Source of the DNA: Lachnospiraceae bacterium
GTDB lineage: Bacteria > Bacillota > Clostridia > Lachnospirales > Lachnospiraceae
Direction: 5' to 3'
DNA: 18,835 bases
NCBI GenBank assembly: GCA_014804565.1
Contig: JAAUZN010000084.1
Coordinates: 34,790-53,624 of the forward strand
Positions 14,688-18,835 of the stretch are shown here, in pieces (within the stretch, counting starts at the first letter, position 1; every line of letters begins with the position of its first letter). The translations under genes and the position numbers were made by a program. The notes under the pieces were generated by a model. That model worked only from the letters and a program-made list of their open reading frames with translations, was not told where the DNA came from and did no database searches.

Positions 14688-15629
14688 ATGGAATTTAAAC
14701 ACACCTCGGTGCTCCTAAATGAAACCATAGAGAATCTGGACATCAAGCCGGAGGGAATCTATCTGGACGGTACGCTGGGCGGTGCAGGACACGCCAGCGA
14801 GGTGGCGGCAAGGCTTACAGGAGCAGGACGGCTGATCGGTATCGATCAGGACGAGGACGCGATAGCGGCGGCGGGGAAACGCCTGCTCCCCTATCAGGAG
14901 CGGGTCACACTGATTCGGGACAATTATGTACATGCAGTTGAGGCGCTTGCACAGATCGGCGTTTCACAGGTGGATGGCATCGTGTTGGATCTGGGCGTTT
15001 CCTCCTATCAGCTGGACAACGCACAGAGAGGTTTCTCTTACAAATATGACGCGCCGCTAGATATGCGGATGGATCGGAGACAGTCCCTGAGTGCCAGAGA
15101 GATTCTGAATGAATATTCGGAGAGCGCCCTGTATCGTGTCATACGGGATTACGGGGAAGAACAGTTCGCCAAGAATATCGCGAAGCATATCGTGGCGGCC
15201 AGAAAGGACAAGCCTCTGGAGACCACGGGAGAGCTGAACGAGATCATAAAGGCGGCGATTCCGGCGAAGATGAGGACCGGCGGAGGACATCCCTCCAAGC
15301 GGACGTTTCAGGCCATAAGGATCGAGTGTAATCAGGAGTTGGAAGTTTTGAAAAGCTCTCTGGATGCACTGATCGGGCTTCTGGCTCCCGGCGGACGGCT
15401 CTGTGTCATCACCTTCCATTCGCTGGAGGATCGGATCGTGAAGTCATCTTTCCGGCAAAATGAGAATCCCTGCACCTGTCCGCCGGATTTTCCGGTATGT
15501 GTGTGCGGACAGGTATCCAGAGGAAAGGTAATTACAAGAAAACCTATTTTGCCATCGGAACAGGAGATGGCGGAGAATAAGAGAGCAAAAAGCGCAAAGC
15601 TGCGCGTGTTTATGAAAAAGGAAGCCTGA
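14688..15629 (+). CDS. rsmH: 16S rRNA (cytosine-1402-N4) methyltransferase RsmH
   Basis: A 313-residue SAM-dependent methyltransferase (formerly MraW) that modifies C1402 of 16S rRNA in the decoding centre. The SAM-binding [10 protein letters not shown] is at residues 27-36, followed by [27 protein letters not shown] and [13 protein letters not shown] cysteine cluster [13 protein letters not shown] near the C terminus is common in Firmicute members. The start at 14688 ([12 protein letters not shown]) fits the family and has GGGTGA upstream; an in-frame ATG at 14673 would add five residues. It lies 17 bases after mraZ. Confidence 0.95.
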   Translation: MEFKHTSVLLNETIENLDIKPEGIYLDGTLGGAGHASEVAARLTGAGRLIGIDQDEDAIAAAGKRLLPYQERVTLIRDNYVHAVEALAQIGVSQVDGIVLDLGVSSYQLDNAQRGFSYKYDAPLDMRMDRRQSLSAREILNEYSESALYRVIRDYGEEQFAKNIAKHIVAARKDKPLETTGELNEIIKAAIPAKMRTGGGHPSKRTFQAIRIECNQELEVLKSSLDALIGLLAPGGRLCVITFHSLEDRIVKSSFRQNENPCTCPPDFPVCVCGQVSRGKVITRKPILPSEQEMAENKRAKSAKLRVFMKKEA

Positions 15630-15656
15630 TAGAAGGCGTGAGGGGTATTGAGGGAA

Positions 15657-16115
15657 ATGGCGGCAACAAGGCAGAACAGATATTATGTGCAGGGTAATAC
15701 GGTGAGAAATCTGCAGCAGGAACAGGAGATCACCGAAAGACCGAAGAAAAAAGTCAATAACAGTATCAGAAAGAACAGAGAGCGCGCAAAGCACATGAGC
15801 GCCGGTTATGTATTGTTTTTGGGGGCTGCCCTTGCGGCCTGCGGTATGATTCTGGTATACTATATAGGATTACAGTCAGATATCACAAACAGTGTGAAGA
15901 ATATTTCCAGGCTGGAGAGTCAGTTGAATGACTTAAAGGTTGCAAACGAGGAAAATTACAGCAGAATCTCAAGCAGTGTGGATCTGGAAGAGATCAGACG
16001 GATCGCGATCCAGGAGCTTGGTATGCAGTACGCACAGGAGGGACAGATCATTTCCTTTGCCAGCGAGAACAGCGACTATGTGAAGCAGATGGCTGAGATC
16101 CCGAAGGCGGAATAA
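15657..16115 (+). CDS. ftsL: FtsL-like septum protein
   Basis: A 152-residue bitopic membrane protein: a basic cytoplasmic N terminus (to about residue 45), one transmembrane helix (GYVLFLGAALAACGMILVYY), then an outer coiled coil (SVKNISRLESQLNDLK...) and a short conserved end LEEIRRIAIQELGM. This is the FtsL/DivIC pattern, and the position between rsmH and a class B PBP is the normal place of ftsL. It should act in the divisome with FtsB/DivIC to activate septal synthesis. The start is uncertain: ATG 15657 is preferred, while TTG 15648 would add three residues; the ribosome binding site (AGGGG at 15641-15645) fits neither perfectly. Confidence 0.85.
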   Translation: MAATRQNRYYVQGNTVRNLQQEQEITERPKKKVNNSIRKNRERAKHMSAGYVLFLGAALAACGMILVYYIGLQSDITNSVKNISRLESQLNDLKVANEENYSRISSSVDLEEIRRIAIQELGMQYAQEGQIISFASENSDYVKQMAEIPKAE

Positions 16116-16127
16116 GTAGGTGGTTTT

Positions 16128-18395
16128 TTGAACGATCAGAGAAGAGGCAAATCCGTACTGAAATTTACAATAAAAATGCAGAAAAAGCTGGTGGTGCTGT
16201 TTTTCTTTATCCTGCTGGCTTTTGTGGGACTCAGCGTCAGATTATTTCTGATCAACAGGGACAACGGCGAGGAGTATAAAAAACAGGTATTGTCGCATCA
16301 GGAGTACGACTCCGCGATAATACCTTTTAAACGTGGTGAGATTCTGGATGCCAATGGCACGGTTCTGGCGGTAAGCAATAAGGTCTACAACGTGATTCTG
16401 GATACGAAGATCCTGCTTCGCAAGGAGGATTATCTGGAGCCGACCTTAAGCGCCCTGAACCGTTTTTTTGATATTGATTCCGGCACTGTAAGGGCATATA
16501 TCGCTTCCCATCCGGAATCCTCCTATTATGTGATGGCAAGGCGGGTGGAGTATGAGCAGAAAACTGCCTTTGAAGAGTTATGCAACGACCCCGAGCAGGG
16601 TGCCAACATAAAAGGCGTCTGGTTTGAGGATGAGTACAAGCGGGAGTATCCTAACGGGCGGCTTGCCTGCGACCTGATCGGTTTTACCACCAACGACAAC
16701 ACGGGCACCTATGGCTTGGAGGAGTATTATAACGAAACCTTAAGCGGAACAAACGGGCGGGTGTACGGTTATCTGAACGATGATTCGACACTGGAGAGAA
16801 CGACCATAGCCGCCATAGACGGCAATAACATTCAAACCACCATAGACGCGAACATTCAGACGATCGTGGAGAAATATCTGCGGGAGTTTAACGAGGAGTA
16901 CAAGGATGGCGCAAGACCCGGCAATGGGGCACAGAATATCGGCTGTATCATCATGGAGGTGGACACAGGCAATGTTCTGGCTATGGCAAGCTATCCGGAT
17001 TTTGACCTGAATGATGTCAGAAATACGGAGAATCTGCTGGGCATGCCGCTGCTTGACAAGGACGGCAAAAAAGTGAGCCCGGCGGAGAGCGTGACCGAGG
17101 AAGCCATAGCGGGGATGAATGACGAGGTCATGTATCAGCATCTGAATGCGCTCTGGAAAAATTTCTGTATCGTGGATTCCTATGAGCCGGGATCCGTGGC
17201 GAAGCCCTTCACGGTGGCGGCGGCCATTGAGAGCGGATCCATCACCGGCAGGGAGACGTATAATTGTGAGGGTATGCTCCATGTGGGAGATCACGACATC
17301 AAGTGCCATCAGACATATGGAGACGGGCCTCTTACAGTACAGCAGGGCATCGAGCGCTCCTGCAATGTGGTGTTGATGAATGTGGCCTTTGCTTTGGGTA
17401 AGAACGCCTTTGTGGATTATCAGCATACCTTCGGATTTGGACTCAAGACAAACATCGATCTGGCAGGAGAGGCGCGTACAGCCAGCATGGTCTACAATAA
17501 AAATACCATCGGCATGACAGACCTTGCCACCAATTCCTTCGGGCAGAGCTTTAACGCCACCATGATCCAGGTGATCACGGGATTCTGCTCTCTGATCAAC
17601 GGCGGCAATTATTATGCGCCCCATGTGGTGAGCCGGATCACGACAGCGGATGGCGCTACCATAGAAAATATCGAGCCCAGAGTCTTAAAGCAGACCATAT
17701 CCCGATCCACCAGCGAGACGATCATCGAGTTCTGTAATACGGTGGTGACCGGCGAGAACGGTACCGGTAAGACGGCACGCCCGGCGGGATATATGATCGG
17801 CGGTAAGACGGGAACAGCGGAGACGCTGCCCCGAGGCAACAAGGAATATGTGGTTTCCTTTATGGGCTACGCACCGGCGGATGATCCCCAGATCGCCATC
17901 TATGTAGTGGTGGACAGGCCCAACGTGGCAATCCAGGATGACGCCAAGTATGCGACCAGGATCGTCAAGAAGGTGTTGACAGAGGTGCTTCCCTATCTGA
18001 ATATCTTTATGACGGAGGAGCTTAGCGATAAGGAGCGGGAGGAACTGGAAGAACTGCAGATCCAGATCAGAACGCCTCAGACTACAGGAGATGAGACGGA
18101 AGGAGAACTTGACGAGGAAGGCAATCCGATAGAACCGGAAGAGGCCGGGGAAACCGGAGAACACGCAGAGGGTGAGGAAGGCGGGGAAGAATCCCCGGAG
18201 GAGAATCAGGGGCCTGACGAGACCTGGAAGAGCTTTCCGATGGATCCGGAGACGGGCTATCTGGTGAATCCCGACACGGGCGAGTATCTGGATCCTCAGC
18301 TTGGCACCGTGGTGGGCGGTGACAGTCTGGTGGGAGAAGAATCCACGCCGCCGCAGGGGGCGGACGATGAGTCCGCACCGAAGGGTGCACCGTAA
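16128..18395 (+). CDS. ftsI: Class B penicillin-binding protein (FtsI/PBP2 type) with acidic tail
   Basis: A 755-residue septal transpeptidase. One N-terminal transmembrane helix (residues about 21-43), a dimerisation domain, then the transpeptidase with SxxK (Ser356-Lys359, SVAK), SxN (411-413, SCN) and KTG (560-562). It cross-links septal peptidoglycan outside the membrane. There are no PASTA domains; instead residues from about 620 form a long Glu/Gly/Pro-rich acidic tail, including the doubled DPETGYLVNPDTGEYLDP. The start is a TTG at 16128 with AGGTGG 4 bases upstream; the first in-frame ATG would cut away the basic N terminus. It lies 12 bases after ftsL. Confidence 0.94.
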   Translation: MNDQRRGKSVLKFTIKMQKKLVVLFFFILLAFVGLSVRLFLINRDNGEEYKKQVLSHQEYDSAIIPFKRGEILDANGTVLAVSNKVYNVILDTKILLRKEDYLEPTLSALNRFFDIDSGTVRAYIASHPESSYYVMARRVEYEQKTAFEELCNDPEQGANIKGVWFEDEYKREYPNGRLACDLIGFTTNDNTGTYGLEEYYNETLSGTNGRVYGYLNDDSTLERTTIAAIDGNNIQTTIDANIQTIVEKYLREFNEEYKDGARPGNGAQNIGCIIMEVDTGNVLAMASYPDFDLNDVRNTENLLGMPLLDKDGKKVSPAESVTEEAIAGMNDEVMYQHLNALWKNFCIVDSYEPGSVAKPFTVAAAIESGSITGRETYNCEGMLHVGDHDIKCHQTYGDGPLTVQQGIERSCNVVLMNVAFALGKNAFVDYQHTFGFGLKTNIDLAGEARTASMVYNKNTIGMTDLATNSFGQSFNATMIQVITGFCSLINGGNYYAPHVVSRITTADGATIENIEPRVLKQTISRSTSETIIEFCNTVVTGENGTGKTARPAGYMIGGKTGTAETLPRGNKEYVVSFMGYAPADDPQIAIYVVVDRPNVAIQDDAKYATRIVKKVLTEVLPYLNIFMTEELSDKEREELEELQIQIRTPQTTGDETEGELDEEGNPIEPEEAGETGEHAEGEEGGEESPEENQGPDETWKSFPMDPETGYLVNPDTGEYLDPQLGTVVGGDSLVGEESTPPQGADDESAPKGAP

Positions 18396-18423
18396 GAAAT
18401 AGAATAGTGTAAAGAGAGAATAA

Positions 18424-18468
18424 CCTTATAAAAAGGATAATAGATTATATTAATACCTTTTTATGAGG
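18424..18468 (+). promoter_or_regulatory. Hairpin masking the ribosome binding site of the second PBP gene
   Basis: CCTTATAAAAAGG (18424-18436) pairs with CCTTTTTATGAGG (18456-18468) over 13 bp with one G-U pair and a 19-base AT-rich loop. The 3' arm ends in GAGG (18465-18468), the only ribosome binding site for the ATG at 18477. The element could lower translation of the second PBP relative to the first, or respond to temperature or a ligand. A T-run within the 3' arm is not a terminator tail, so simple termination is less likely. Confidence 0.6.
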
Positions 18469-18476
18469 TTTTCTTT

Positions 18477-18835
18477 ATGGATCATAAAACTTACCACAGA
18501 AGCAAGACAGTGACGGTTTTTTTTCTGTGCGCTCTGGTGCTTTTCGGCCTTGCGGGCAGGCTGGTCTATCTGATGGTATTTCAGTCTGAATATTACACGA
18601 TGAAGGCCAGACAGCTTCACGAGAGGGAGAGGAGCATCAAGGCGGCCAGAGGGCGTATCATAGACAGAAACGGCAAGATCCTTGCGGATAATAAAACAGT
18701 CTGCACCGTGTCGGTGATCCACAGTCAGATCACGGATGCGGACGAGGTGACCGCTGTTTTGGCAAAGGAGCTGGGACTTTCGGAAGAGTATGTCAGAAAG
18801 CGGGTAGAAAAATATTCTTCCATAGAGAAGATCAA
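18477..18835 (+). CDS. Second class B penicillin-binding protein (PBP2/SpoVD type), 5' part only
   Basis: ATG at 18477 opens a frame that runs off the window after 119 codons. It begins with a short basic stretch (DHKTYHRSK), a transmembrane helix (VTVFFLCALVLFGLAGRLVYLMVF), then AARGRIIDRNGKILADN, the conserved block that begins the dimerisation domain of class B PBPs. The catalytic motifs lie outside the window. Two tandem class B PBPs after ftsL are common in spore-forming Firmicutes, where the second is often SpoVD; whether this one is SpoVD cannot be judged here. Confidence 0.9.
   Translation, partial: MDHKTYHRSKTVTVFFLCALVLFGLAGRLVYLMVFQSEYYTMKARQLHERERSIKAARGRIIDRNGKILADNKTVCTVSVIHSQITDADEVTAVLAKELGLSEEYVRKRVEKYSSIEKI

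Noticed and set aside
16740..17624. 294-codon open frame on the minus strand
   Set aside because: It lies wholly inside the PBP gene on the other strand, has no recognisable domain and reads like the complement of a transpeptidase.

Overview
The window looks like chromosomal DNA of a low-to-mid GC anaerobic Firmicute, most likely a Lachnospiraceae-type Clostridia. The reasons are the strong GGAGG-type ribosome binding sites, a TTG start in the division cluster, the order mraZ-rsmH-ftsL-PBP-PBP, and the general look of the proteins. This placement is inference from protein style and gene order, not from a marker gene.

Layout. (1) 1-1341, plus strand: the 3' end of rsgA (ribosome-assembly GTPase), then an alpha/beta hydrolase. 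(2) 1477-5847: a sugar-acid module. A minus-strand operon (glycerate 2-kinase, GntP-family permease, flavin reductase-like protein) is divergent from a plus-strand CdaR-type regulator, which is the natural candidate to control it. (3) 5847-7690: two housekeeping genes, a TIGR01212-type radical SAM protein and a tRNA-dihydrouridine synthase. They overlap the regulator and each other by 1 and 4 bases and end in a clear terminator. (4) 7736-11900: a visibly AT-rich accessory segment with defence-type content. It holds a class II Fic AMP-transferase with its own promoter and a 14-bp inverted repeat at the -35 box, a 28-codon stub of a type I restriction methylase (hsdM), a 60-residue unknown protein, dinD broken by a 2-base insertion, and an intact SEFIR/TIR-like protein with a long unrecognised C-terminal half. 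(5) 11987-14004: ychF and lgt, ending in a terminator whose loop contains the lgt stop codon. (6) 14056-18835: the start of the dcw (division and cell wall) cluster: a promoter covered by six MraZ-type boxes at about 10-bp spacing, mraZ, rsmH, an ftsL-like gene, a class B PBP with a long acidic tail, and the first 119 codons of a second class B PBP. That second gene's ribosome binding site lies in the 3' arm of a 13-bp hairpin.

The part most worth a second look is the accessory segment. It reads as a type I restriction/defence locus that lost its restriction-modification core and its dinD function. It kept the Fic enzyme and gained or kept a SEFIR protein that may be a stand-alone, probably NAD-consuming, anti-phage effector. 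The second most interesting signals are the MraZ box array and the hairpin that could mask the ribosome binding site between the two PBP genes.
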